Origin: JBBRHQ01 sp963725315 | GTDB taxonomy: Bacteria; Actinomycetota; Thermoleophilia; Solirubrobacterales; 70-9 | Assembly (NCBI GenBank): GCA_963725315.1 | Contig: CAVRYA010000007.1 | Location: 124,001 to 188,000 of the forward strand | DNA length: 64,000 nt | Reading direction: 5' to 3' | In this document: piece by piece, positions 27,009 through 35,307 of the stretch | How the letters are laid out: every line of letters begins with the position of its first letter | Numbering within the stretch: position 1 is the stretch's first letter | Program-made: the position numbers and the translations under genes | The notes under the pieces: model-generated | What the model was told of the DNA's origin: nothing | What the model saw: only the letters and a program-made list of their open reading frames with translations | Databases searched by the model: none

Positions 27009-28508
27009 CTACCAGCGGCTGGTGATCACCTTCTTGCGGGTGTAGAACTCGATGGCGTCCTCGCCGTTGGCGTGCAGGTCGCCGTCGCAGGAGTCCTTCC
27101 ATCCGGCGAAGGGGAACCAGGCGACCGGCGCCGGCACGCCGATGTTGACGCCGAGCATCCCGGCCTCGACTCCGTAGCGGTACTCCCTCGCCGCGGCGCC
27201 CGAGGTGGTGAAGATCGAGCCCGAGTTGCCGTAGCGCGATCCGTTGACGAACTCGAGAGCCGCCTCGAGGTCGTCGGCCGCGATCAGCGCCAGCACCGGG
27301 CCGAAGATCTCCTCGCGGGCGATGTCGGACTCGTGCTCGGTGGTCTCGACGATCGTCGGGCCGAGGATGGTGCCCGCCGGGCCTGCCCCCCGGTCGCGTC
27401 CGTCGAGGACGACCTCGGCGCCGTGCGCCTCGGCCTCCGCCACGGCCGCGGCGGCCCGCTCGCGCGCCTCCGAGGCGATCATCGGGCAGACGTCGGTGGC
27501 CTCCTCAGCGCCGGCGCCGATGCGCAGGTCGCCGGCTGCCGCGGCGAGTGCCTCGCGCACCTCGGCCCGCCGCCCGGGGTCGCCGACGAGGACGCAGACC
27601 GAGCCGGCCAGGCAACGCTGGCCGGCGGCGCCGAAGGCGGAGCCGAGGATCGCCGGGATCGAGGTCTTCAGGTCGGCGTCGGGCATGACCACGAGCGAGT
27701 TCTTGGCGCCGCCCAGAGCCTGAGCCCGCTTGCCCTCCTCGGCTGCGCGGCTGGCGATCAATCTCGCGGTCGAAGCCTGGCCGACGAAGGAGATCGCGTC
27801 GACGCCGGGGTCGGATAAGAGCGTCTCGACCGCCTCGCGGCCGCCGTGGACGAGGTTGACGACCCCGTCGGGGATCGAGGGGATCGCATCGATCAGCTCG
27901 ACGATCCTCTCGGCCGGGCGGGGGTCGCGTTCCGAGGGCTTGAGCACGAACGAGTTGCCGGTGGCGATCGCGTTGGGCAGGAACCAGAGCGGGATCATCA
28001 CCGGGAAGTTGAACGGCGTGATCGCGGCGACGACGCCGACCGGCTGGCGCACCAGCTCGACGTCGATCCCGCGCGCTGCGCCCTCCAGGTTCTGGCCCTT
28101 CATCAGGTGGGGCACGGCGGCCGCCGACTCCACCGACTCGATCCCGCGGCCGACCTCGCCGCGGGCGTCGTCGAGCGTCTTGCCCATGTCCTCGGTGACC
28201 AGCGCGGCGAGCTCGTCGCGATGGGCGACGAGGGCATCGCGCAGGTCGAGCACGGCGCGGGCGCGCTGCGGCGCCGGGACATCCCGCCAGGCCGGTTGAG
28301 CTTCGGCCGCGCTGCGCACGGCCGCCTCGACGTCGGCGCGGCCCGAGAGGGGAACCCTCGCCAGCACCTCGCCTGAGGCCGGGTCGAGGTCCTCGATGGC
28401 CTCCGGGGCCGCCGCCTCGGTCCAGGCGCCGCCCACGTAGTTGCGCAGGGTCGGGACTCGGGTGGCGCTTGCAGTCTCCACCGCCGCCAAGCCTGACAGA
28501 TAGGCCAA
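27009..28508 (-). CDS. mmsA: Methylmalonate-semialdehyde dehydrogenase (CoA-acylating)
   Basis: 499 residues. Aldehyde dehydrogenase fold with the MmsA/IolA signatures: AITPFNFPVMIPLWFLPNAI, KPSERDP, a catalytic Cys in GAAGQRCLAGS, and SCDGDLHANGEDAIEFYTRKK near the C-terminus. It converts methylmalonate semialdehyde (valine breakdown) or malonate semialdehyde (inositol, beta-alanine) to propionyl- or acetyl-CoA with NAD and CoA. The catalytic Glu of ordinary ALDHs is absent, as expected for CoA-acylating members. Start TTG 28508 is taken; a GTG about 10 codons in is an alternative. Upstream lie the tandem GC-rich repeats. Confidence 0.88.
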   Translation of the reverse strand: MAYLSGLAAVETASATRVPTLRNYVGGAWTEAAAPEAIEDLDPASGEVLARVPLSGRADVEAAVRSAAEAQPAWRDVPAPQRARAVLDLRDALVAHRDELAALVTEDMGKTLDDARGEVGRGIESVESAAAVPHLMKGQNLEGAARGIDVELVRQPVGVVAAITPFNFPVMIPLWFLPNAIATGNSFVLKPSERDPRPAERIVELIDAIPSIPDGVVNLVHGGREAVETLLSDPGVDAISFVGQASTARLIASRAAEEGKRAQALGGAKNSLVVMPDADLKTSIPAILGSAFGAAGQRCLAGSVCVLVGDPGRRAEVREALAAAAGDLRIGAGAEEATDVCPMIASEARERAAAAVAEAEAHGAEVVLDGRDRGAGPAGTILGPTIVETTEHESDIAREEIFGPVLALIAADDLEAALEFVNGSRYGNSGSIFTTSGAAAREYRYGVEAGMLGVNIGVPAPVAWFPFAGWKDSCDGDLHANGEDAIEFYTRKKVITSRW

Positions 28509-28516
28509 GTTTGGTT

Positions 28517-28671
28517 TGCCGGCGCGGTGTTAGCGCCGGCACAGGCATGTCAGGCGGCGAAGCCGCCGCAAGTGGTTCCCGTCTGCCGGCGCGGCTCACA
28601 TGACGCCGGCACAGGCATGTAAGGCGGCGCAGCCGCCGCAAGTTATTCAGCGTCTGCCGGCGCGGCGGCGG
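28517..28671. repeat. Tandem hairpin repeat (two full units and a partial third)
   Basis: Units begin TGCCGGCGCGG at 28517, 28584 and 28655 (about 67 and 71 nt, then a fragment). Each full unit holds two hairpins: GCCGGCGC...GCGCCGGC (8 bp in unit 1, 7 bp in unit 2) and GGCGGC-n3-GCCGCC, linked by ACAGGCATGT and followed by GCAAGT. They lie between the substrate-binding gene of the osmoprotectant transporter and mmsA, both on the minus strand, and probably end or buffer transcription between them. Confidence 0.8.
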
Positions 28672-28714
28672 GCCGGGGATACGCTCCCCGGCCCGCCTCG
28701 CGATCGGCACCGGA

Positions 28715-29689
28715 CTACTTGATGTAGCCGTCCTCCTTGAGGTACTCGGAGGCGACCTGCGCCGGCGTCTGCTTGTCGATGTCGACCCGGGCATCGAGCT
28801 CCTGCATCACCGGGATCGTCAGGCCCTTCTGGACCAGCGTGATCGTCTTCTCGTAGTCGGGACCCGCCTTCTTCACCGTCGCCGGATCGGTGACGAAGAG
28901 GACGTTGCCCGCCGGGAAGACGTGCTTGTCGTCATTGAGGATCACGTACTTGTTCTTCTGCGCGGCGAGCTGGGCGTCGGTCGTGAACAGGATCGAGAGG
29001 TCCGCCTGGCCCTTGTCGAGGACCTCGTAGCGCAGGGCGATGTCGACCGGGGTGAACGACTTGAACTGCAGCCCGTAGTACTTCTCGAGGCCGAGCAGGC
29101 AGTCGATCCGCTGCCGGCACTCGGGCGACCCGTAGAGGCTCAGGTCCTGGGACTGGCCCTTCAGGTCGGAGATGTCCTTGAGCCCCAGCTTCTCCGCCGT
29201 CGAGCGCAGCGTCCCGACCGCGTTGGCGCTGGCGAAGGGGGTCGGTGGGAACGCCTCCAGGCCCTCCTTCTTGAAGTCCGCGTTGGCCTTCGCGTAGGCG
29301 GCCTGCGGGTTGGCCGGCACCTGCTCTGGGTCGACCCCGAAGAACGAGGTCAGCGCCGTGCTCGCGTACTCGGGATAGCCGGAGATCTCGCCGGCCTTGA
29401 GCGCCTGCAGCGCCACCGTCTCGGAACCCAGGTTGAGGTCCTTCTTGACCTTGTAGCCGGCGGCCTCGAGAGCCTGTGAGTAGATCTCACCGAGGACGAT
29501 CTGCTCGGTGAAGTTCTTCGAGCCGATCGTCAGGTTGACCTTGCCGTTGGCGGGGTTCGAGGTGATCGTGGCGCCGCTCCCTGCCGTGTCGGTGGTGCCA
29601 TCGCCGCTGCTGCCGCAGGCTGAGAGCCCCAGCACCAGGGCGAGCACCGCGACCGCGATCGCTGCCCGTGTTCGCACGCTTTCCGTCAT
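28715..29689 (-). CDS. opuCC: Osmoprotectant ABC transporter, substrate-binding lipoprotein
   Basis: 324 residues from ATG 29689, which has a strong AGGAGG site; the frame extends to 29773 without support. Lipobox LSAC puts the lipid on Cys near residue 24. The OpuAC/ProX fold follows: NLTIGSKNFTEQIVLGEIYSQ, SGYPEYASTAL, and the C-terminal helix VDIDKQTPAQVASEYLKEDG. It binds glycine betaine, choline or related quaternary amines and hands them to the two permeases encoded just upstream (41-nt gap). Last gene of the operon. Confidence 0.9.
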   Translation of the reverse strand: MTESVRTRAAIAVAVLALVLGLSACGSSGDGTTDTAGSGATITSNPANGKVNLTIGSKNFTEQIVLGEIYSQALEAAGYKVKKDLNLGSETVALQALKAGEISGYPEYASTALTSFFGVDPEQVPANPQAAYAKANADFKKEGLEAFPPTPFASANAVGTLRSTAEKLGLKDISDLKGQSQDLSLYGSPECRQRIDCLLGLEKYYGLQFKSFTPVDIALRYEVLDKGQADLSILFTTDAQLAAQKNKYVILNDDKHVFPAGNVLFVTDPATVKKAGPDYEKTITLVQKGLTIPVMQELDARVDIDKQTPAQVASEYLKEDGYIK

Positions 29690-29730
29690 GACGAGACTCC
29701 TCCTTAGGTGGGGTTGCAGTTGGAAGCCTT

Positions 29731-30462
29731 TCATTCCCGCCTGAGGCGAAGTCCGGGGGAGGTCATCAGCCACTGGATCCCCGCCAGGGTCAGCTCCAGG
29801 GCGAGCGCCATTAGCGCCACGAGGATCGCCCCGGCGAGCACTCCCTTGTCGCCGTAGACATTGCGGGAGATGATGAAGTCGCCCAGGGTGAGGACCCCCA
29901 CCAGCGGCGCGATCGTCGCCGTGGCGACGATGTTGATCGTCGCCGTGCGCACCCCGCCCATGATCGTCGGCACGGCGAGCGGCAGCTCGACCCGGCGGAT
30001 CACCCCGCCGTCCGACATTCCCATCCCGCGCGCCGCCTCGACCGCGTTCCGGTCCACCTGGCTGATCCCGACGTAGGTGTTGGTGAGGATCGGCGGGATG
30101 CCGAGCACCGCCAGCGCCAGGATCAGGTTGCCCAGGCCAACCCCGATCGCGGCGGCCATGAAGGCGATCAGGGCCAGCTCGGGGATCGCCCGCCCGGCGT
30201 TGCCGATCGCCAGCGCCAGGCCCTCGCCGGCTCCCCTGTGGCCGAGGAAGACGCCGACCGGGAAGGCGATCACCAGCGAGACCCCGAGGGCGACCAGGGT
30301 GACCTTGAGCTGTTCGAAGGCGAGGTCGCCGACCTGGCCGAGCCCGCCGATCGTGTTCTGGCCGAGGACGTTGTTCCCCGGCTGCGCGTTGAAGATGAAG
30401 TCGAAGGCGTCCCCGAAGAGACCCAGCGCAGCGTACGGAAGGTGGAGCTCGATGCCGCTCAT
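29731..30462 (-). CDS. opuCD: Osmoprotectant ABC transporter permease 2
   Basis: 243 residues from ATG 30462 (ATGA overlap with permease 1). Five or six membrane helices; the coupling loop is NAVEAARGMGMSDGGVIRRVELPLA, shown in two parts: EAARGMGMSDGG and RRVELPLAVP. It matches OpuCD/YehW permeases. Together with permease 1 it makes the channel through which OpuCC-delivered betaine enters. The open frame upstream to 30726 is a shadow. Confidence 0.9.
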   Translation of the reverse strand: MSGIELHLPYAALGLFGDAFDFIFNAQPGNNVLGQNTIGGLGQVGDLAFEQLKVTLVALGVSLVIAFPVGVFLGHRGAGEGLALAIGNAGRAIPELALIAFMAAAIGVGLGNLILALAVLGIPPILTNTYVGISQVDRNAVEAARGMGMSDGGVIRRVELPLAVPTIMGGVRTATINIVATATIAPLVGVLTLGDFIISRNVYGDKGVLAGAILVALMALALELTLAGIQWLMTSPGLRLRRE

Positions 30463-31175
30463 CCGCTCGCCACCCGCCGCCATAGTGTCGCCCGCCGCCC
30501 CACCGCGACCAGGATCAGGTCGAAGGCGAGGGCGATGAGGACTGCCAGGCCGCCGGCGATCACGATCCCGGTCTTGAAGGTCAGGTTCCCCCCGGTCAGG
30601 ATCTCCGATCCGAGCCCGCCGCCGTTGACGAATACCGCGAGGGTGGCGAGGGCCACCGTGCTGACCGTGGCGATCCGCAGCCCGGCGATGATCTCCGGCA
30701 TCGCCAGCGGGATCTCGACCCGCCACAGCAACTGGCGATCGCTCAGACCCATCCCCCTGCCCGCGTCCCTGATGTCGGGGGGAACGTTGTTCAGGCCGGT
30801 GGTGACGTTGCGGTAGATGATCTGCAGGGTGAACGCGGTCAGGGCGATGATCGCCGTGGTGCGGCCGCGACCGGTGATTGGAAGCAGCAGGAAGAAGAAG
30901 GCGATGCTGGGGATCGTGTAGAGGACGCCGGTGGCGCCGAGGAACGAGGGCCCCAGCCAGCGATGCCGGTGGGCCAGCAGCGAGAGGCCGAAGGCGATCG
31001 CGAAACCGGCGCAGACCGAGGCGAGGACGAGGATCACGTGCTGGATCGCGGGGTCGACGTAGCGGTCGAAGTTGTCGATCGCCCAGCCCGGACAGAAGAG
31101 CTCGTTGCGCTGGATGCAGTCCGGGTTGCTGCGGCTGTGCAGCACGACCTCGGCAAGCAGGGCGGAGCTACCCAT
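30459..31175 (-). CDS. opuCB: Osmoprotectant ABC transporter permease 1
   Basis: 238 residues. The N-terminal 40 residues are polar (with NPDCIQRNELFCPGW); then come five or six helices. The EAA loop is DAGRGMGLSDRQLLWRVEIP, the same sort as in permease 2. It belongs to the OpuCB/YehY group and overlaps the ATPase gene by 8 nt and permease 2 by 4 nt. The heterodimeric permease pair is typical of OpuC rather than ProW systems. Confidence 0.9.
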   Translation of the reverse strand: MGSSALLAEVVLHSRSNPDCIQRNELFCPGWAIDNFDRYVDPAIQHVILVLASVCAGFAIAFGLSLLAHRHRWLGPSFLGATGVLYTIPSIAFFFLLLPITGRGRTTAIIALTAFTLQIIYRNVTTGLNNVPPDIRDAGRGMGLSDRQLLWRVEIPLAMPEIIAGLRIATVSTVALATLAVFVNGGGLGSEILTGGNLTFKTGIVIAGGLAVLIALAFDLILVAVGRRATLWRRVASG

Positions 31176-32361
31176 TGGCCCGCTCCGCCGCGCCGCGCTC
31201 CTCCTTCTCGGCCGCCGCAGAGGCGAGGAACTCGGAGATGATCTCGACCGAGAGGACCCCGGCTATCCGCCTCGAGGCGTCGGTTACCGGGGCGTACTGG
31301 GTTCCTGCCTGGAGCAGGTCGGCGAGGGCGTCGCGCAGCACGTCGTCGCGGTCGAGCACGGCCCCGAGGGGGGAGTCCGGCGTCCCCGGGACGAACTCAC
31401 CTGCCAGGTCGTGCTCCGAGAGCCAGCCGAGCGGGCGGCGCTCGGAGTCGATCAGCAGGGTGTAGGGAATCTCGGCCCGCTCGAGCTTGGCGCGCACCTC
31501 CGAGGTCGGCTGCCCGACGTAGGCGAGCGGCGCCTCCCAGAGCCCGACGTCGCCCACCCTCATCAGCGCCAGCCGCTTCAGCGCCCGGTCGGCGCCGACG
31601 AAGTCCTCGACGAAGTCGTCCGCAGGCGCCATCAGCAGCTCCGCCGGGGTCGCGTACTGGGCGACGCGGCCACCCTGGCGCATGACCGCAATCCGGTCGC
31701 CCATCTTGATCGCCTCGTCGATGTCGTGGGTGACGAACAGCACCGTCTTGCGGATCTCGGCCTGGAGGCGGAGGAACTCGTTCTGGAGCCGCTCCCGGCT
31801 GATCGGGTCGATCGCCCCGAAGGGCTCGTCCATCAGCATCACCAGCGGGTCGCCCGCCAGCGCCCGGGCCACCCCGACCCGCTGCTGCTGGCCGCCGGAG
31901 AGCTGCACCGGGTAGCGCCCGGCGATCTCCGGGTCGAGCCCGATCAGCTCGAGCAGCTCGGCGACCCGGGCATCGGTTCGATCCCGCTTCCAGCCGAGCA
32001 GGTGGGGGACGGTGGCGATGTTCTGCGCGATCGTCCGGTGGGGGAAGAGGCCGATCTGCTGGATCACGTAGCCCATCTCCCGCCGCAGGGTGGCCGGGTC
32101 GCGGTCGCGAATCGAGCGCTCGCCGAGGAGGATGTCGCCCTCGCTGATCTCGACCGTGCGGTTTGCCATCCGCATCGCGGTCGTCTTGCCGCAGCCGGAG
32201 GGCCCGACGAGGACGCAGATCTCGCCCGCCGGCACCTCGATGTTGAGGTCGTCGACCGCCGGGTCCGGTGAGTCCCCGTAGCGCTTGCTGACGTGGTCGT
32301 AGCGGAGGGACGAGACCTCGTCATGCGCCGGTGCTCGCAAGGTGGGCACTTCGTCGGGCAC
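31168..32361 (-). CDS. opuCA: Osmoprotectant ABC transporter ATP-binding protein with CBS pair
   Basis: 397 residues, first gene of the operon. Walker A GPSGCGKTT (about 53), Q-loop VIQQIGLFPH, signature LSGGQQQR (about 154), Walker B VMLMDEPFGAIDP and H-loop FVTHD. Residues about 265-385 hold two CBS domains (with YTLLIDSERRPLGWL and APVTDASRRIAGVLS). In OpuA-type systems the CBS pair senses ionic strength or a nucleotide and gates transport, so activity here is probably controlled at the protein level. It is divergent from the NUDIX gene with about 70 nt between. Confidence 0.92.
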   Translation of the reverse strand: MPDEVPTLRAPAHDEVSSLRYDHVSKRYGDSPDPAVDDLNIEVPAGEICVLVGPSGCGKTTAMRMANRTVEISEGDILLGERSIRDRDPATLRREMGYVIQQIGLFPHRTIAQNIATVPHLLGWKRDRTDARVAELLELIGLDPEIAGRYPVQLSGGQQQRVGVARALAGDPLVMLMDEPFGAIDPISRERLQNEFLRLQAEIRKTVLFVTHDIDEAIKMGDRIAVMRQGGRVAQYATPAELLMAPADDFVEDFVGADRALKRLALMRVGDVGLWEAPLAYVGQPTSEVRAKLERAEIPYTLLIDSERRPLGWLSEHDLAGEFVPGTPDSPLGAVLDRDDVLRDALADLLQAGTQYAPVTDASRRIAGVLSVEIISEFLASAAAEKEERGAAERANG

Positions 32362-32431
32362 GCGCGGTTGATGCTACCCGTCGCCCGCACCGCGGAAACG
32401 CGCCGGCGGCGATCGCCGTACCCTGCGGTCG

Positions 32432-32860
32432 ATGGCGAGGACGGAGCTCGACCCGGGCGAGGCCGCGGAGGTGCTGGCGGCCGGCGGCGTCGTCCTCCGC
32501 GCAGACGGAGGTGGCTCGGAGATCGCCGTCATCCACCGTCCCAAGTACGGGGACTGGACCCTGCCGAAGGGCAAGCTCGACCCCGGCGAGGGATTCGAGC
32601 AGGCGGCGCTCAGGGAGGTCGAGGAGGAGACCGGGCTGCGCTGCGAGCTGGGTCGCGAGCTGGGGTCGGTCTCATACAGCGACCGCAAGGGCCGCTCGAA
32701 GCTGGTCCGCTACTGGCTGATGCGGCCGCTGGACGGCGAGTTCGAGCCCAACGACGAGGTGGACGAGCTGCGCTGGGCGGACCCGGCCGGCGCCGCACGG
32801 CTGCTCACCTACGCTCACGACCTCGAGCTGGTCAGCGAGGCGCTCGCCTCCCTGGATTGA
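32432..32860 (+). CDS. NUDIX hydrolase
   Basis: 142 residues. Nudix box GEGFEQAALREVEEETGL (about 52-69) follows the loop WTLPKGKLDPGE. The WTLPKGK motif is common in MutT/Ap4A-hydrolase-like members (and in the N-domain of actinobacterial MutT1). It cleaves a nucleoside diphosphate linked to another group, perhaps an oxidised or dinucleotide substrate. It has no histidine phosphatase domain. Its 3' end overlaps the convergent permease gene by 46 nt. Confidence 0.9.
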   Translation: MARTELDPGEAAEVLAAGGVVLRADGGGSEIAVIHRPKYGDWTLPKGKLDPGEGFEQAALREVEEETGLRCELGRELGSVSYSDRKGRSKLVRYWLMRPLDGEFEPNDEVDELRWADPAGAARLLTYAHDLELVSEALASLD

Positions 32861-34059
32861 TACTGCTCGAGGCAGCCCTGCGAGCAGAAATAGAGGGTCC
32901 GGCCCGCTTCCTCGACCCGGATCGCCTTGTCGCGGTCGACCTTCATTCCGCAGACGGGGTCGGTGGCGCCGCGGCGCGCGGTCAGCGCGAAGAGGGCGAC
33001 GAATATCGCCAAGCCGATCAGGTTGAGGACCAGCTTGTAGTCGAGCTCGACCGAGCCGAAGATGTCCTCCCGGGTCGGCCGCGGCCCGCTCGGGATCAGG
33101 TCGGCGGCGCTGAACAGCCCGTCGACGATCAGCGCGGCGATCACCATCGTGACGAACATCAGCGCGGTGATCCGCAGGGCGAAGGAAGTCCCGTAGTACT
33201 TGCGGTAGGCGAGGAGGATCGGGATCACGATCAGGTCGGCGAAGATGAACGCCATCACCCCGGCGAACGAGATGCCGCCGGACCACAGCACCGCCGCCAG
33301 GGGGATGTTGCCGACCGAGCAGACGAAGCTGAGCACGGCGATCAGCGGGCCCACCAGGACGTTCTCGACCGCGGTCAGCACCGGCGGGGCGTTCTCGATG
33401 AACAGGCCGTTGAAGAAGTCGTCGCCGAGCAGGCCGATGAATCCGGCCAGCAGGAAGCCGATCGAGATCTCCTTCCAGAGCATCTGCCAGTCGGCGCGGA
33501 AGTTGTGGGCGACGTCAGACCAGGCCGAGGCCGAGCGCAGCCGCTCCCGCCAGCCCATCCGCTCGCCCGCGGAGTGGTGCTGGTGACCGCTCTCGACCGC
33601 CCGCGCGTGCTCGCGCGCTCGCCTCTCCAGCCTGGGCGAGACGAAGAGGCGCAGGGTCAGCGCCATCAGGACGATCATCAACACGCCGCCGACGTACTCG
33701 GCCAGGGTGAACTGCCAGCCGATCAGCACCCAGAGCACCAGCCCCAGCTCCCAGACGAGGTTGGTCGAGGCGAACTGGAAGCTGAGCGCGGTGACCGCCG
33801 AGGCGCCCTTTTGGAACAGCGACTTGGCGATCGCGATCGCCGCGTAGGAGCAGGACGAGCTGGCGGCGCCGAGCCCGGTGGCAAGGGCGATCGGCTTCGG
33901 GCCCTCGCCCGAGAGGGACCGCTCGATCCGCTCCCGCGGGACCCAGGCCTGCACGATCCCCGAGATGGCGAAGCCGAGGACCAGCGCCCACCAGACCTCG
34001 TAGGCCATCAGCAGCGACTGCTCGAGGCCGTCGAGGATCGTGCCGAGGAGGTCGCTCAT
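32815..34059 (-). CDS. UPF0718/DUF318 permease with C-terminal YHS metal-binding domain
   Basis: 414 residues. Two repeats of about four membrane helices each, with the conserved GLGAASSSCSYAAIAIAKSL (about 62-81) and SFVCSVGNIPLAAVLWSGG motifs of the ArsP/UPF0718 permease group. A His-rich cytoplasmic loop (ESGHQHHSAGE) joins the halves. The tail (about 365-400) is a YHS/TRASH domain: DPVCGMKVDRDKA and YFCSQGCLEQY with three Cys. It probably exports a metal, metalloid or organo-metal, with the tail sensing or delivering it. The start is 3 nt after the deaminase stop, so it ends the photolyase-phosphorylase-deaminase operon. Confidence 0.85.
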   Translation of the reverse strand: MSDLLGTILDGLEQSLLMAYEVWWALVLGFAISGIVQAWVPRERIERSLSGEGPKPIALATGLGAASSSCSYAAIAIAKSLFQKGASAVTALSFQFASTNLVWELGLVLWVLIGWQFTLAEYVGGVLMIVLMALTLRLFVSPRLERRAREHARAVESGHQHHSAGERMGWRERLRSASAWSDVAHNFRADWQMLWKEISIGFLLAGFIGLLGDDFFNGLFIENAPPVLTAVENVLVGPLIAVLSFVCSVGNIPLAAVLWSGGISFAGVMAFIFADLIVIPILLAYRKYYGTSFALRITALMFVTMVIAALIVDGLFSAADLIPSGPRPTREDIFGSVELDYKLVLNLIGLAIFVALFALTARRGATDPVCGMKVDRDKAIRVEEAGRTLYFCSQGCLEQYQSREASASLTSSRS

Positions 34060-34062
34060 CCC

Positions 34063-35307
34063 TCAACCGATCCCGAGCCGCTGCGCCCGCTCGCGGGCGC
34101 GGGCGAGGACCTCGACGGCGTCGGGGACGACGCCGCCCCGCATCAGCACGCGCCCGGCGACCACGGTGGTGTCGACGATCGAGCCTGAGGCGGCGTAGAC
34201 GAGGCCGGCGCGAAGGTCGCCGAGGCCCAGCTCGTAGGAGTCGCGTCGGAGCAGCAGGAAGTCGGCCGGCTCGCCGACTGCGAGGGTGCCGGCCCCGAGC
34301 AGCTCCGCCCGGGCGCCGGTTGCGATCGCCCACGCCTCGGCCGCCCCGAGCACCGAGGGGTCCGCGGCGGCGTGCTTCTGGATCAGTGCCAGCGCCTTCA
34401 GGTCGGAGAGGAGGTCGAGCGAGTTGTTCGATCCGGCGCCATCGGTGCCGAGGCCGATCGCGACGCCGTGGCGCTGGGCCTCCGGCAGGGGAAAGACGCC
34501 GCCGACGGCGAGCTTCATGTTGGCGACCGGGTTGGTGACGACGGTGGCTCCGCGCCCGGCGATCAGCTCGAGCTCGGAGGCATCGAGCCAGACGCCGTGG
34601 GCGAGCAGCGTGCGCGGGCCGAGCATGCCGAGGCGGTCGAGATAGTGGGCCGGCCGCAGATCATGGTCGGCGACGCATTGCTCGACCTCGGCCTGCGTCT
34701 CGGAGAGGTGGATCTGGACCGGGACGCTGTGCTCCTCGCCGACCTCGCCGATCCAGCGCAGCGACTCCTCGCTGACCGTGTAGATCGCGTGCGGGGCCAG
34801 CGAGGGCCGCACCCGCTCGTCGAACCCGGTGAGGTGATCGAGGCTCTCCAGCGCGGCCTCGCGCAGCGAGCCGTGATCGCCGTCGGCGTCGATCAGCGGC
34901 GCCCCGATCGTCGCCCGCAGGCCGGCGTCGCGGACCGCCCGGGCGCTGGCCTCGGCCTGCCAGTACATGTCCCAGAAGCGCACCGTCCCGGTGCGGATCA
35001 TCTCCACGCAGGCCAGCCGCGTCCCCCAGTAGACGTCGTCCGCCTCGAGCCTGGCCTCGATCGGCCAGATCCTCTCCTCGAGCCAGCGCATCAGCGGCAG
35101 GTCGTCGCCGTAGCCGCGGAACAGGGTCATCGCCGCGTGGGTGTGGCCGTTGAGCAGGGGAGCGACGAGCGGCGCCCCGGCGGCCTCGATCACCTCGTCA
35201 CCGGGCTGCGGAGAGACCTCCGGCCCGATCGCCCCGATCCGCCCCTCCGAGCAGCGCAGCCCGACGGCTTCGCCGTCGAGCAGGGCCCCGGTGACGCAGA
35301 GGCTCAC
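34063..35307 (-). CDS. mtaD: 5'-methylthioadenosine/S-adenosylhomocysteine deaminase-like amidohydrolase
   Basis: 414 residues from GTG 35307 (GTGA overlap with the phosphorylase stop). Zinc amidohydrolase: LLNGHTHAAMTLFRGYGDD (metal ligands HxH at about 58-60), EERIWPIEA, APHAIYTVS, HLSETQAEVEQC (His and Glu), LLAHGVWLD, and GLGTDGAGSNNSLDLLSD with the metal-binding Asp. This pattern fits the MtaD/chlorohydrolase group that deaminates MTA, SAH or adenosine. Pairing with a phosphorylase suggests the route MTA to methylthioinosine to hypoxanthine plus methylthioribose-1-phosphate. Confidence 0.87.
   Translation of the reverse strand: MSLCVTGALLDGEAVGLRCSEGRIGAIGPEVSPQPGDEVIEAAGAPLVAPLLNGHTHAAMTLFRGYGDDLPLMRWLEERIWPIEARLEADDVYWGTRLACVEMIRTGTVRFWDMYWQAEASARAVRDAGLRATIGAPLIDADGDHGSLREAALESLDHLTGFDERVRPSLAPHAIYTVSEESLRWIGEVGEEHSVPVQIHLSETQAEVEQCVADHDLRPAHYLDRLGMLGPRTLLAHGVWLDASELELIAGRGATVVTNPVANMKLAVGGVFPLPEAQRHGVAIGLGTDGAGSNNSLDLLSDLKALALIQKHAAADPSVLGAAEAWAIATGARAELLGAGTLAVGEPADFLLLRRDSYELGLGDLRAGLVYAASGSIVDTTVVAGRVLMRGGVVPDAVEVLARARERAQRLGIG

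Noticed and set aside
32293..34188. 631-residue plus-strand frame
   Set aside because: Antisense shadow of the permease gene with a biased Asp/His/Arg composition.
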